The notes: generated by a model from the letters alone, not told the origin. A DNA stretch of 64,000 bases from Acaryochloris sp. CRU_2_0 (GCA_012034865.1 JAAUOM010000001.1:1-64000); one strand, 5' to 3'. Counted from the stretch's first letter, positions 37,922 through 47,855 are shown. Translations and numbers: made by a program.

Positions 37922-38608
37922 TTAATAACCAGGGAGATCAGGTGCATCGCTTGGGGGTGTGAGCACAGGCTGAGAGTCTGCGAGTTGATGCTGTAACCAA
38001 AACTGTCGATACACTAACTCTAGTTCATTCCCTGTCCGTCGAAAAATCCGCGCCTGATTAAACAACAGCCCTTGAAACAGACGATAAAATGCTAGTGCGG
38101 TAATCGCGATCGCTAAACCAACCAGTGTACTGGTCAGGGCCTGACCAATCCCTAAAGAAGGGTTACCCACAATTTGACCAATATTGTCAAAATCCAGGTT
38201 GCCGAGAGCTTGCTGAAGCCCCAAAATCGTGCCAAACAGCCCTAATAACGGTGCTAAGGTAATGGCAGTTTCTAATATCTTGCTACCTCTACGCATTGCT
38301 GACAGCTCTTCATCGGCAGAGGCTTCTAAGGCTAGCCGAAAAATTTCGGGTTCTTGATTGGCTAAGCGCAAAGGTGTAAACAGAAAACGGCCAATTGGCT
38401 GATTACTAAATTGTCTAGCCAGATGAGTTGCCTCATCCCAATCTCGGCGAGCCGCCTCAATAATCTGGCTGGCTGTTTTCCGCTCACCTCTGAGCAAGTT
38501 ACTCCAAAACCAAAGTCGCTCGAAAATCGTTCCCAGGGTTAATGTAGAGAGCAAAAGTAAAGGCCATATCGTTGGCCCTACTTGCTCAATAAGCTCGATA
38601 GCATTCAC
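37922..38608 (-). CDS. ExbB/TolQ/MotA-type proton channel family protein
   Basis: The 228-aa inner-membrane protein is the motor partner of ExbD. Three transmembrane regions are visible (TIWPLLLLSTLTLGTIFERL, APLLGLFGTILGLQQAL and ALTSTLVGLAIAITALAFY). The pattern TLAPLLGLFGTILG before the second helix is diagnostic for the family. The gene precedes exbD in the operon and is presumably translated first. Confidence 0.92.
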   Translation of the reverse strand: MNAIELIEQVGPTIWPLLLLSTLTLGTIFERLWFWSNLLRGERKTASQIIEAARRDWDEATHLARQFSNQPIGRFLFTPLRLANQEPEIFRLALEASADEELSAMRRGSKILETAITLAPLLGLFGTILGLQQALGNLDFDNIGQIVGNPSLGIGQALTSTLVGLAIAITALAFYRLFQGLLFNQARIFRRTGNELELVYRQFWLQHQLADSQPVLTPPSDAPDLPGY

Positions 38609-38890
38609 AGGGTTCCCTTTGCCTAATCTTACGCAGTTTTATGTTCATGTTGATCTCAACCTGAAGTATAAGATATAGCATTGCTTATCCATTTGTGAAA
38701 TCAACCTCCTTGAGGATAAATCCTGTGATATCAGCATACTTTTTGAGTTTACGGAAGATTACTGCTATAAATCTCCAAAATATAGGTTTTCCCTGACTTC
38801 TTTGCCTGCAGATGCCCTTGACGGGAATCCACACCAGATTAATCTCTCAGTTTCTGAGAATATAGATACAAGTCACGGAGATCCCAATCT

Positions 38891-39199
38891 ATGAATTTTT
38901 CTATCAAAGCAATTTATAACTGGTATCGCAACAGCATTCGTAATCCCAAATATCGGGGGTGGATTATTGTTGGCACCTTGGCCTATTTATTTAGTCCTTT
39001 TGATATCTCCCCGGATCTATTTCCCATCGTCGGTCAAATTGATGATCTGGCCTTGTTAACGCTGTTGATTTCAGAAATCTCGCAAGTTTTGATCGAAGGC
39101 TACAAACAACGACAGATGACACAGCCACAGACCAGTCCTTCAGACTCAGAAACAACTGAAACAACGGTAGAGGTTGATGCAATCCCCATGCAAGATTGA
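38891..39199 (+). CDS. YkvA/DUF1232 family small membrane protein
   Basis: The 102-aa protein has the DUF1232 core: YRGWIIVGTLAYLFSPFDIS, followed by PDLFPIVGQIDDLALLTLLI. The motif SPFDISPDxFPIxGxxDD is typical of YkvA-type proteins. The C-terminus is polar and acidic (ETTETTVEVDAIP). The function of the family is not established, and no close partner is visible. Confidence 0.88.
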   Translation: MNFSIKAIYNWYRNSIRNPKYRGWIIVGTLAYLFSPFDISPDLFPIVGQIDDLALLTLLISEISQVLIEGYKQRQMTQPQTSPSDSETTETTVEVDAIPMQD

Positions 39200-39342
39200 T
39201 ATATCGTATTGGGTATACTAGCCACACGCAGCATAATTTAGTAGGTTTGGGAGCACCTTAAGAATTAGGAAGCAGTTAATCCTATTGTTTAGAGTTCTTG
39301 TCTCCATTTAACTGTCAGCCTTATACATTCATTTGAAACCCA

Positions 39343-40644
39343 GTGTATACTCAGTTGCCGTCTACTCAATCCCGCTCAGTCTCTAACGAGCAGCGGATCT
39401 ATGATCATCTTTTAGCTTGTGTCCGAACTGAATCTCCACAAGAGGTTTTGCACCGCTTTCAATCCTTGTTTTTAGGAACATCAGGTTACCCAGATTCTGA
39501 AATTCGACAAGCCTTACATGCCATTATTAAATCTGCGAACAACCAAGAAGATTTTTCCTTATTCTTAAATCGGTGTTGTTATATATTAGTGAACCGCTGG
39601 CAAACCCAATTTGACTGTCGGTATGCCATTTCTAATCTGATCGAAATATTAGGGCAAGCCAGTTGCATGCCAGCAAGTTTGGGGCGTGCCCAAACCACCA
39701 CCCGTCTGAGACTGTTGGTGAAACAATTTACCAAAAGTGCTCATTTCCAAAGATTGCGACGATTTGCAGACTTTATCAATCCTAGGGATTCAGCGTCTGG
39801 TCAACAACCTTTAGTCACCCTGTTACAGCGCTATCCTTATCTGTATCAGCATTGTTTGGTCTCTCAGGGAGATACCCAAGAACATCAGCAAGTTATCCAT
39901 CAAGCCCAAGTTCAGACGCAGCAGAAATTGGAGTTGAATTTATCGCTTTACATGACCGATGTTTTGAAACGGCAGGCCAGAAAATCGCAATCGATCATTC
40001 AAACCGTGGGGCAACCCATACCTGAAAATGGCAGAATTATTCAACCTGTCCAGAATCCAACGCTGTTGAGTGAATCTGAGCTGTGCAGCACCTTAAAGCA
40101 TTTTGTCGGCAAGGTAGATGCCCGTAATACCCATCAAGATTTGGCTCAACAGTTTTTAAGACAGCATAATGCAGCCGCTTCATCCTATAAACATTTCAAG
40201 AATGATTTCTATGAGTATTTAGTATCTTCAGTTGATCCTAAGTTTGGCCAATGTCGCTTTAATAACCAGTTGCATCAATGCTTGCAAGAGCTGTTGCCTG
40301 AATGTCATGATCGCCGGGTCAATGATTTCTTGATGGTGCGAACCTGCCAACAGATTCTCAATTTTCTAGTGATTGAGAGTCGTCAGCAACCTAAGCATTG
40401 GATTTTTATGGATTTGATCAACAATGTCGGCTCGACTTTCACGATTAGTTTGCTGCTCAAAGTGGTTTTAGTCTGCAAGAAGATCAAGCCCTATTTAGAA
40501 AAACGCTTTGCGATTTTGTTTAATCATTACGAAACCCAAACCCAGGCTACTGTGCAATGGCTAGTCCACTGTTTTGAGAAGCTGAATCTAGCATGGTGTA
40601 GTCATTTTGGTAAATTGGACTATTCCTATGTTTCCGTACTTTAA
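39343..40644 (+). CDS. Conserved hypothetical protein
   Basis: The 433-aa protein starts at GTG 39343. It is helical and Gln/Leu-rich with no signal peptide or clear catalytic motif. It resembles proteins conserved in cyanobacteria without known function. One hydrophobic stretch (FTISLLLKVVLVC) near the C-terminus might be a membrane-associated helix. It is flanked by the DUF1232 gene and the amidohydrolase gene in the same direction, but gaps of about 100 bases make co-transcription uncertain. Confidence 0.65.
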   Translation: MYTQLPSTQSRSVSNEQRIYDHLLACVRTESPQEVLHRFQSLFLGTSGYPDSEIRQALHAIIKSANNQEDFSLFLNRCCYILVNRWQTQFDCRYAISNLIEILGQASCMPASLGRAQTTTRLRLLVKQFTKSAHFQRLRRFADFINPRDSASGQQPLVTLLQRYPYLYQHCLVSQGDTQEHQQVIHQAQVQTQQKLELNLSLYMTDVLKRQARKSQSIIQTVGQPIPENGRIIQPVQNPTLLSESELCSTLKHFVGKVDARNTHQDLAQQFLRQHNAAASSYKHFKNDFYEYLVSSVDPKFGQCRFNNQLHQCLQELLPECHDRRVNDFLMVRTCQQILNFLVIESRQQPKHWIFMDLINNVGSTFTISLLLKVVLVCKKIKPYLEKRFAILFNHYETQTQATVQWLVHCFEKLNLAWCSHFGKLDYSYVSVL

Positions 40645-40741
40645 AAACTGGGGATGCCAATTCCTAAGGGTGTCGTTACTGAGGAAATAGTATTCTGGAT
40701 CCGTGGGACAGATCTTTAAACCCTCCCTGGTGACAAATAGT

Positions 40742-41947
40742 ATGGTTTCTTCTCCTTCGTGTACTGATACCCAGATTCGCTCTGACATTCAGCAACTTGA
40801 TCTGATTGCTTGGCGGCGTTATCTCCACCAATATCCTGAATTGGGCTTCAAAGAGCATCTGACTGCTGAATTTGTGGATCAGCAACTGACAGCTTGGGGA
40901 ATTGAGCATCAAACGGGGATTGCCAAAACTGGGATAGTCGCCACTATCGCGGGGGATTGCCCTGGCCCAGTTCTGGCGATTCGTGCGGATATGGATGCGT
41001 TACCGATTCACGAGGAGAATGCTGTTCCCTATCGATCGCGCCATGATGGGGTGATGCATGCTTGTGGTCATGATGGCCATACTGCGATCGCCCTCGGTAC
41101 AGCTCACTACTTAGCCCAGCATCGGCATCGCTTTGCCGGTACCGTCAAGTTGATCTTCCAGCCTGCTGAAGAGTCACCGGGGGGCGCTCAGCCGATGATT
41201 GCGGCGGGTGTTCTCCAAAATCCCCAGGTTGATGCCATCATTGGCTTGCATTTATGGAATAACTTGCCTGTGGGCACCGTAGGGGTTAAATCCGGTTCCT
41301 TAATGGCTGCGGTCGATCTGTTTGAATGCACAATTCAAGGTAAAGGTGGCCATGGAGCCATGCCGCACCAAACCACCGATGCCGTAGTGGTCAGTGCCCA
41401 GATCGTCAACGCGCTACAAACCATCGTCGCCCGCACTATGAATCCCTTGGATGCCGCTGTGGTCACCATTGGACAGTTACAGGCTGGCACCGCTTCCAAC
41501 GTCATTGCTGACACTGGTTTCATGAGTGGGACTGTCCGCTACTTTAACCCAGAGCTTGCTCCTGTGATTGAAGTACGGCTCCAACAAATTATTACGGGGG
41601 TTTGCCAAAGTTGGGGGGCAACCTCAGATTGCCGCTATTGGCATTTATACCCCCCTGTGATCAATGACCCAGACATGGCAGATTTAGTCCGTTCCGTGGC
41701 CACCTCGGTTATTGAAACGCCTACAGGTATCGTCCCCACCTGTCAAACGATGGGGGGCGAAGATATGTCTTTTTTCTTGCAAGCTGTCCCAGGCTGTTAC
41801 TTTTTTCTAGGATCGGCCAACACCGAGCGAGGGTTAACTTATCCCCACCATCATCCCCAGTTCGATTTTGACGAAACAGCTTTGGCAACGGGGGTTGAGA
41901 TCTTTGTACGCTGTGTGGAAAAATTCTGTAAGCCTTCGGTACGCTAG
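40742..41947 (+). CDS. M20 family amidohydrolase (IAA-amino acid/N-acyl amino acid hydrolase type)
   Basis: The zinc-dependent amidohydrolase probably removes an acyl group from an amino acid or opens an amide. The ATG at 40742 gives 401 aa; an open GTG upstream at 40703 is less likely. Metal-binding motifs of the M20D group are complete: MHACGHDGHTAI, FQPAEESPGGAQPM, DAIIGLHLWNNLPVG, and the C-terminal GGEDMSFFL with PHHHPQFDFDE. The substrate cannot be told from sequence. Confidence 0.92.
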   Translation: MVSSPSCTDTQIRSDIQQLDLIAWRRYLHQYPELGFKEHLTAEFVDQQLTAWGIEHQTGIAKTGIVATIAGDCPGPVLAIRADMDALPIHEENAVPYRSRHDGVMHACGHDGHTAIALGTAHYLAQHRHRFAGTVKLIFQPAEESPGGAQPMIAAGVLQNPQVDAIIGLHLWNNLPVGTVGVKSGSLMAAVDLFECTIQGKGGHGAMPHQTTDAVVVSAQIVNALQTIVARTMNPLDAAVVTIGQLQAGTASNVIADTGFMSGTVRYFNPELAPVIEVRLQQIITGVCQSWGATSDCRYWHLYPPVINDPDMADLVRSVATSVIETPTGIVPTCQTMGGEDMSFFLQAVPGCYFFLGSANTERGLTYPHHHPQFDFDETALATGVEIFVRCVEKFCKPSVR

Positions 41948-42195
41948 TTGTGAACAAGTACCGAGGACATCGCGGGGTTTATAGCTCTTCAAATCCCTCA
42001 TCAACTCATCTCTGACCACTTGTTCAAGCTGTAGACCCAAAAAATTGGTCTTTGTTCAGCATTGAGACAGCAATCGTTCTGACAACAGGTTAGAATTTTT
42101 CTGGCTTGGATAAGTTGGAAACGCTCTGGTTTGTGCAGTTTATGAGGCCATCCCCATTGCTCTTGTCTCTCTTGTAAATCCCGGAGGTTAAGTCC

Positions 42196-43551
42196 CTGGC
42201 TACTCGCGTCATATTGGTTCGGCATGGTGAAAGCACCTTTAATGTAGAAGGCCGCGTCCAAGGTCACTTAGATGAATCCACCTTAACCGAACAAGGGTTG
42301 GCGGACGCGCAGCGCGTTGGTGATGTCCTCAAAGAAATTGCCTTTGATGCGATTTACTGTAGCCCGTTACAACGGGCAGGACAAACCGCTAAAATCATTA
42401 CCCAAGGGCTGGCTACGGGTGCTTACCCAGTGCCGCAACCCCAAGTTGTGGCGGATCTCATTGAGATTGGTTTGCCCCTGTGGGAGGGTATGCTTTTTGA
42501 GCAAGTTAAAACAGACTTTCCCCAGGAATACCAATGCTGGAAAACCTCTCCCGAACAGCTTTGTATGGAACTACCGGGATCCGATGGCTCCCAAGGGTTT
42601 TTCCCAGTTCCTGCCTTATATGAGCAAGCCCAACGACTCTGGGAATACCTTTTACCTCGCCATCCTCATCAAACCCTGTTGTTGGTTGGCCACAGTGGAA
42701 TTAACCGCGCCTTGCTGAGTACGGCCTTGGGGTTAACCCCGGATAGCTATCAACGCTTCCAACAGGCTAACTGCAATATTAGTGTCCTCAATTTCCCCGA
42801 TGATTTGCAGCAAAAACCCCAACTGGAAGCCCTGAATTTAACAGATCACTTGGGGTTGCCCTTGCCCAAATGGTGGCGGCATTATCGGGCGTTGCGCTTA
42901 ATTTTAGTTCGTCACGGTGAAACCGAATGGAACCGACGCGGACAATTTCAAGGGCAAATTGATGTCCCCCTCAATGATAATGGCCGTCAGCAAGGTCAAC
43001 AAGCTGCTGATTTTCTCAAAGACATCCCCATCGATTTTGCCGTCAGTAGCTCCTTGGCTCGCCCCAAAGAGACGGCGGGATTAATTTTGAACTATCATCC
43101 CCAGGTGCAACTAGAACTATCCCAACCCCTCTGGGAAATCAGTCATGGGACTTGGGAAGGCTGTTTGGAACCAGAAATTGAGGCACGCTATCCAGGGGAA
43201 TTAGAACGATGGCGAACCATGCCTGAAAAGGTACAAATGCCAGAAGGTGAAAATTTACAGCAAGTCTGGGATCGAGCGATCGCAGCCTGGGATGAGATTG
43301 TGGCCACGGCTTTGGCCAAGGAACCACACGAGCAAACTGGATTAGTGGTTGCCCATGATGCTATTAACAAAGTGGTGCTTTGCCATGTGGCGGGTTTAGG
43401 ATCTGAACATTTTTGGTGTTTTAAGCAGGGAAATGGAGCGGTAAGTGTGATTGATTTTGATGCCGAAGGCCAACCCATTTTGCAAGCGATGAATATTACG
43501 ACCCATCTAGAGGGAGGGATTTTGGATCGCACCGCAGCCGGGGCTTTGTAA
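42196..43551 (+). CDS. Tandem histidine phosphatase (phosphoglycerate mutase family), probable CTG start
   Basis: Two histidine phosphatase domains lie in tandem. The first has VILVRHGESTFNVEGRVQGH, CSPLQRAGQTAKII and GHSGINRALL. The second has LILVRHGETEWNRRGQFQGQ and SSSLARPKETAGLIL. Each contains the RHGE motif with its phospho-accepting histidine. The frame has no ATG or GTG near the expected N-terminus. CTG 42196 (Ala-Thr-Arg follows) lies 8 bases after GGAGG at 42183-42187 and gives MATRVILVRHGES; TTG 42214 would cut into the motif. Metabolic role, phosphatase or mutase, is undetermined. A dihydroorotase-like gene follows 20 bases later. Confidence 0.88.
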   Translation: MATRVILVRHGESTFNVEGRVQGHLDESTLTEQGLADAQRVGDVLKEIAFDAIYCSPLQRAGQTAKIITQGLATGAYPVPQPQVVADLIEIGLPLWEGMLFEQVKTDFPQEYQCWKTSPEQLCMELPGSDGSQGFFPVPALYEQAQRLWEYLLPRHPHQTLLLVGHSGINRALLSTALGLTPDSYQRFQQANCNISVLNFPDDLQQKPQLEALNLTDHLGLPLPKWWRHYRALRLILVRHGETEWNRRGQFQGQIDVPLNDNGRQQGQQAADFLKDIPIDFAVSSSLARPKETAGLILNYHPQVQLELSQPLWEISHGTWEGCLEPEIEARYPGELERWRTMPEKVQMPEGENLQQVWDRAIAAWDEIVATALAKEPHEQTGLVVAHDAINKVVLCHVAGLGSEHFWCFKQGNGAVSVIDFDAEGQPILQAMNITTHLEGGILDRTAAGAL

Positions 43552-43571
43552 GCTTAACTGGGTTAAGGGGG

Positions 43572-44861
43572 ATGACACAAGAATTACTCAAGCAGGTGAG
43601 AGTCTTAGAGCCGCTGATCCAAGGGGATCGGATCGCTGATGTCTTGATTGCTGAGGGGAAAATTCTAGAGATTTCTCCCCCTGGAACCATTACTGCTCCC
43701 AGTGCTCATGATCGAGACTGTACGGGCTTAGTGTTGGCTCCTGGTTTGGTGGATCTGTATAGTCATAGCGATGAACCGGGCTTTGAAACGCGGGAAACTT
43801 TAGTCTCTTTGACGGCGGCGGCGATCGCAGGCGGATTCACACGGCTCACCCTCTTGCCGGATACCCAGCCCGTCTTGGATCATCCTGAGGGTCTGGCGCG
43901 ATTACAAGCCCATCTTCCTAGCCATCTGCCCTTGCGGGTGCAAGCTTGGGGAGCGATCACCCAAAACTTAAAGGGTCAGCAATTTGTCGAAGTCTCTGAG
44001 TTGATCCACTCAGGAGTTGTGGGGTTTAGTGATGGCCGTCCCCTGAGCAATCCTGTGTTATTGCGGCGCTTCTGTGAGTATTTAGAAGCCGATCCCTATC
44101 CCATCGCTCTTTGGCCTTGTGATCTAGCCTTGGTAGGGGATGGAGTCATCCGTGAAGGCATAGAAGCCTTGCGATTAGGGCTGCCGGAAGCGCTAACCAT
44201 GGCGGAAACTTCTGTGTTGGCAGCTCTTTTAGAACTGGTGGCTGAGGTGAATGTCCCTATCCACATCATGCGGGTTTCCACTGCCCGCAGTGTGGCCTTA
44301 ATCGAGGGGGCAAAAGCCCGCAACCTGCCCGTTACGGCCAGTACCACCTGGATGCATCTGTTGGGGAATAGCCAAACCCTACGCACCTATGATGTCAACT
44401 GGTGTTTAGATCCGCCCGTGGGCAATGTCAGCGACCAAGAAGCCTTGATTCACGGTCTGGAAATGGGGGTGATTGATGCGATCGCCATTGATCATCATGC
44501 CTATACCTATGAAGAGAAAACCGTGGCGTTTAGTTCGGCTCCAAAAGGTGCAATTGGATTGGAATTGGCGCTTCCTCTGTTGTGGCAAACTTTTGTGGCT
44601 TCTGAACGCTGGTCGGCCTTAACCCTATGGCAAAAACTGAGTACCTCTCCTAGCCGCTGTTTGGGTCAAACTCCTCCCTCTCTGCAAACAGGGCAACCTG
44701 CAGAACTGGTTTTATTCGACCCTGAGCAAGTCTGGTCAGTGGATGCCCAAACTCTCAACTCTCTAAGCCAGAATACCCCCTGGTATGGTCAATCCCTCAC
44801 AGGCCGGGTTCTACAGACTTGGTACCCTCATCTAGGGTCAAATCCGTTAGAGTGGGTGTAG
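43572..44861 (+). CDS. Dihydroorotase-like protein (PyrC'-type), active-site residues altered
   Basis: The 429-aa protein belongs to the cyclic amidohydrolase/dihydroorotase family. The canonical DxHxHxREPG motif reads DLYSHSDEPG at 61-70. The first zinc-binding His is therefore Tyr63, and the substrate-binding Arg is Asp67. The late catalytic Asp is retained in AIAIDHHAYTYEE. Loss of a metal ligand suggests that it does not work as a normal dihydroorotase. Non-catalytic PyrC' partners of aspartate carbamoyltransferase exist in other bacteria, which is a possible role here. The gene follows the histidine phosphatase gene closely. Confidence 0.85.
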   Translation: MTQELLKQVRVLEPLIQGDRIADVLIAEGKILEISPPGTITAPSAHDRDCTGLVLAPGLVDLYSHSDEPGFETRETLVSLTAAAIAGGFTRLTLLPDTQPVLDHPEGLARLQAHLPSHLPLRVQAWGAITQNLKGQQFVEVSELIHSGVVGFSDGRPLSNPVLLRRFCEYLEADPYPIALWPCDLALVGDGVIREGIEALRLGLPEALTMAETSVLAALLELVAEVNVPIHIMRVSTARSVALIEGAKARNLPVTASTTWMHLLGNSQTLRTYDVNWCLDPPVGNVSDQEALIHGLEMGVIDAIAIDHHAYTYEEKTVAFSSAPKGAIGLELALPLLWQTFVASERWSALTLWQKLSTSPSRCLGQTPPSLQTGQPAELVLFDPEQVWSVDAQTLNSLSQNTPWYGQSLTGRVLQTWYPHLGSNPLEWV

Positions 44862-44925
44862 GGTTTTCTAGGATTTGCCAACCCTAAATTCTGTGGGTTT
44901 CTACTTCCAGCGGAGGGCAAAGAAA

Positions 44926-45174
44926 ATGTGTATTTGTGTGAATTGCCACTATGTCGATCAGTGCATCACCTATCATGCGGTAGAGACACAGCATCAAGAG
45001 CCTCACCTAACTGATGTGCCTTTCTTTGAGCCGCAACAACCCACTATCAACGTCAATATCCGCAATGCCGACCAAGAGATTGAAATGGAATGGGATGTAG
45101 TGGGCTGCGCTAGTTTCCTACAAGAAACGGGAAAATGGTCTCGGCTCAGACCCGGAGAGTTAGTTCCCACCTAG
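44926..45174 (+). CDS. ycf34: Ycf34 family protein
   Basis: The 82-aa protein starts at ATG 44926, with GGAGG at 44912-44916 upstream. An earlier in-frame start at 44875 would place the motif inside. Ycf34 is recognised from MCICVNCHYVDQCITYHAVE with four N-terminal cysteines (2, 4, 7 and 13), which probably bind an iron-sulfur cluster, and from IEMEWDVVGCASFLQE and RPGELVPT at the end. Cyanobacterial Ycf34 has been linked to photosynthetic electron transport. Confidence 0.92.
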   Translation: MCICVNCHYVDQCITYHAVETQHQEPHLTDVPFFEPQQPTINVNIRNADQEIEMEWDVVGCASFLQETGKWSRLRPGELVPT

Positions 45175-45370
45175 ACAGCTTAGCGCTATTTCCCCTCTGA
45201 CCGACTACATGTGCTGTCGTAGGTCAGAGTACGATCGGTCGCAGCTATCCAAATAATCCGTATTTTTCCTGATTTGTTTCAGTTATGACCTCGCTATTGT
45301 GAAGTTAATTCCAAAACAGGTCCAAATTGACTGAAGCTAAACATTACTTAGGAAAAGGGATCGATACACC

Positions 45371-45538
45371 ATGAGCACAACGACTCTCACCGCTATCCAA
45401 ACTAAGCCCCTGATGCAAGCCATTGCTGAAGTGTATCAGCGCTATCTTAGAGGAGAGATTGGTGCTTACCGATATTCTTCTTTAGTGGATGAGTTAATTG
45501 AGCAAAATGCCGCAAACTCCCTCTCAAACCCCCACTGA
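45371..45538 (+). CDS. Small conserved hypothetical protein
   Basis: The 55-aa frame begins at ATG 45371 (MSTTTLTAIQTKPLMQAIAE) and has a coding-like amphipathic composition (VYQRYLRGEIGAYRYSSLVD). It ends at TGA 45538 and overlaps recJ by 32 bases in another frame, so the pair may be translationally coupled. No motif is recognised. Its presence upstream of recJ is the main support, and it could also be a leader peptide. Confidence 0.55.
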   Translation: MSTTTLTAIQTKPLMQAIAEVYQRYLRGEIGAYRYSSLVDELIEQNAANSLSNPH

Positions 45539-47855
45539 CCCTCAATGGCATATTGTCCAAACGGTTTCCCCACCTGAGGGGCTGATTGTGGCAATTCAGC
45601 GCTTGGCTCCCGATTTAAGCGGTCAGTATCTGGCTCAATTACTCTGGCAACGGGGAATTCACGATCCTCAACACATTACAGGTTTTTTAGATCCGAATCA
45701 CTATCAACCCACAGGCTCCTCTGCCTTTGGTGCAGAAATGGAAAAGGCGGTCTTGCGCTTAAAGCAAGCGTGCGATCGCCAGCAAAAAGTAGCAATTTGG
45801 GGCGATTTTGATGCCGATGGTATCACCGCCACCGCCGTCCTCTGGGATGGATTAGGCCAATTTTTTCCCCAGAATCATCTCCTCACGTACACCATTCCCG
45901 ATCGCCTCACTGAGTCCCATGGTCTCAATCAAGCGGGGATTGAGCGGTTAGCGGCTCAAGGCTATCAGTTGATCGTCACCTGTGATACGGGCAGCACGAA
46001 CCTGAAGGAACTGAACTACGCTCTGGCTCTGGGTTTGGATGTGATCGTGACCGATCATCACACTTTGCCGCTAGAACGCCCACCCGTGACGGCGATTATT
46101 AATCCGCGCGCTTTACCCCCAGCGCATCCCTTGGCGACTTTATCGGGGGTGGCTGTGGCCTATAAACTGGTGGAAGCTTTATACGCAGCCTTCCCTGATA
46201 GTCCTGAACGACCCCTCGATGATTTCCTGGATTTGGTGGCCATTGGCCTGATTGCCGATCTTGTCGAACTCAAAGGAGACTGCCGCTATTTGGCTCAACG
46301 CGGAATTGAGAAACTGCAACAGCAGTTGACCCAGCGGACACGACCGGGAGTCGCCAAGCTTTTAGAACTGTGTAAACGCAATGGCGATCGACCCACAGAT
46401 ATTTCCTTTGGCCTTGGCCCCCGTATTAATGCCGTCAGTCGGATTCATGGAGATGCCAGTTTTTGTGTGGAGCTGTTAACAAGCACAGATCCGGCGCGTT
46501 GCCAATTCTTAGCCGAGGCCGCTGAACTGGCCAATACTCGCCGCAAATCCTTGCAAAAAGAGGTTGTCAAACAAGTCACGCGCAAACTCAATGAACTGGA
46601 TCTCTCGACAACGGCGGTCATCGTCCTCAGCGATCCACAGTGGCCTGTGGGGATTTTAGGGTTGGTGGCGGGTGAGATTGCCAATACCTATGGACGTCCG
46701 ACGATTCTTTTGAGTGAAGAGATGGTCGCCTCAGCCGGTGAAGCCCGCTTAGCGCGAGGGTCAGCCCGGTCAATCAATCAAATCGATCTCTATCAGTTAG
46801 TCCAGAGCCAAGCCAGTTTACTCAAGAGTTTTGGTGGTCATCCCTTTGCAGCAGGGTTGAGTTTACCGATCTCTCATGTTCCCCTACTAGCAGCAGCGAT
46901 TAATCAGCAAGCCCGTCAGCAGCAGCAGGCCATGCCCATGACAGCGATGGTTCAGGCTGATTTACAGGTGACCCTCGCTGAACTAGGAGCCGCAGGGGGG
47001 AAATCCCTGTTTAAGGAACTGAAGTTGCTAGAGCCTTGTGGTATGGGGAATCCAGTCCCGAAGTTGCTCCTGTGCAATTGCTGGTTTGAGCAAGTCCGGA
47101 ATGAAAATATTCGCGATCGCCATGGCAATAAAGTCCAATACATCAAAACCACCTTCAAGATCTATGATGCTTCCAGCGAGGAAGGCTTCCCTGGGATATG
47201 GTGGGGGCACTACAAAGAAGACATTCCCCTAGGCAACTGCGATGCCATTGTTGAGCTAGATTTTAATGCCTATCGCCAACGCTATGAGGTTCGCCTCGTT
47301 GCCGTCCGACCTGTGGCTAAGGCTCTGAATAGCGCGAGATCGCAGACCCAGCCCATTCTGGATTGGCGACAAGGGGAAAAGGCGATGGCAGCCCCAGAAG
47401 ATCTGCTAGTGATGCATCAATGTCCACAATCCTGGGCAGATGTGCAAAGTTGGCTGAAGCAGGCTGAGCAAGCGGGTCAGACTTTAGTGGTTGCCTATCC
47501 TGACGCTCGTGATCCGGTAGTAGCAGTGGATGTGTGGAAACAGTTCGTCGGCACCGCCAAATTTCTCGCTCGCACCGGCGAATCGGTCAACTCAGCTCAG
47601 CTTCAAACTGAACTGAATATTGGGCCAAAGACTTTACAAATTGGGTTAGAGAGTTTGAAAGCCTTTGGATTTGGGGTGCAATCTCTCCAGAATAGGATTC
47701 AAATCTCTCCCCTACACTTGGAATCTGGCGATCGTCAGCAGGCTTTGCACCGTTTCCTAGACACCCTGCGAGAAGAGCAATTTCAACGGCATTATTTTCA
47801 AGAAGTACCCGTGGAGGTTATGAGTGCCGTCACTAAGGGACAATTTACAGGATAG
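45507..47855 (+). CDS. recJ: Single-stranded-DNA-specific exonuclease RecJ
   Basis: RecJ degrades 5'-ended single-stranded DNA in recombinational and mismatch repair. The ATG at 45507 gives 782 aa. The DHH phosphoesterase motifs are WGDFDADGITATAV (motif I), CDTGSTN (II) and VIVTDHHTLP (III). The DHHA1 domain has GGHPFAAGLSL. The C-terminal OB/extra domain is about 200 aa longer than in E. coli RecJ, as often seen in cyanobacteria. An upstream TTG at 45498 is open but has no site. Confidence 0.94.
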   Translation: MPQTPSQTPTDPQWHIVQTVSPPEGLIVAIQRLAPDLSGQYLAQLLWQRGIHDPQHITGFLDPNHYQPTGSSAFGAEMEKAVLRLKQACDRQQKVAIWGDFDADGITATAVLWDGLGQFFPQNHLLTYTIPDRLTESHGLNQAGIERLAAQGYQLIVTCDTGSTNLKELNYALALGLDVIVTDHHTLPLERPPVTAIINPRALPPAHPLATLSGVAVAYKLVEALYAAFPDSPERPLDDFLDLVAIGLIADLVELKGDCRYLAQRGIEKLQQQLTQRTRPGVAKLLELCKRNGDRPTDISFGLGPRINAVSRIHGDASFCVELLTSTDPARCQFLAEAAELANTRRKSLQKEVVKQVTRKLNELDLSTTAVIVLSDPQWPVGILGLVAGEIANTYGRPTILLSEEMVASAGEARLARGSARSINQIDLYQLVQSQASLLKSFGGHPFAAGLSLPISHVPLLAAAINQQARQQQQAMPMTAMVQADLQVTLAELGAAGGKSLFKELKLLEPCGMGNPVPKLLLCNCWFEQVRNENIRDRHGNKVQYIKTTFKIYDASSEEGFPGIWWGHYKEDIPLGNCDAIVELDFNAYRQRYEVRLVAVRPVAKALNSARSQTQPILDWRQGEKAMAAPEDLLVMHQCPQSWADVQSWLKQAEQAGQTLVVAYPDARDPVVAVDVWKQFVGTAKFLARTGESVNSAQLQTELNIGPKTLQIGLESLKAFGFGVQSLQNRIQISPLHLESGDRQQALHRFLDTLREEQFQRHYFQEVPVEVMSAVTKGQFTG

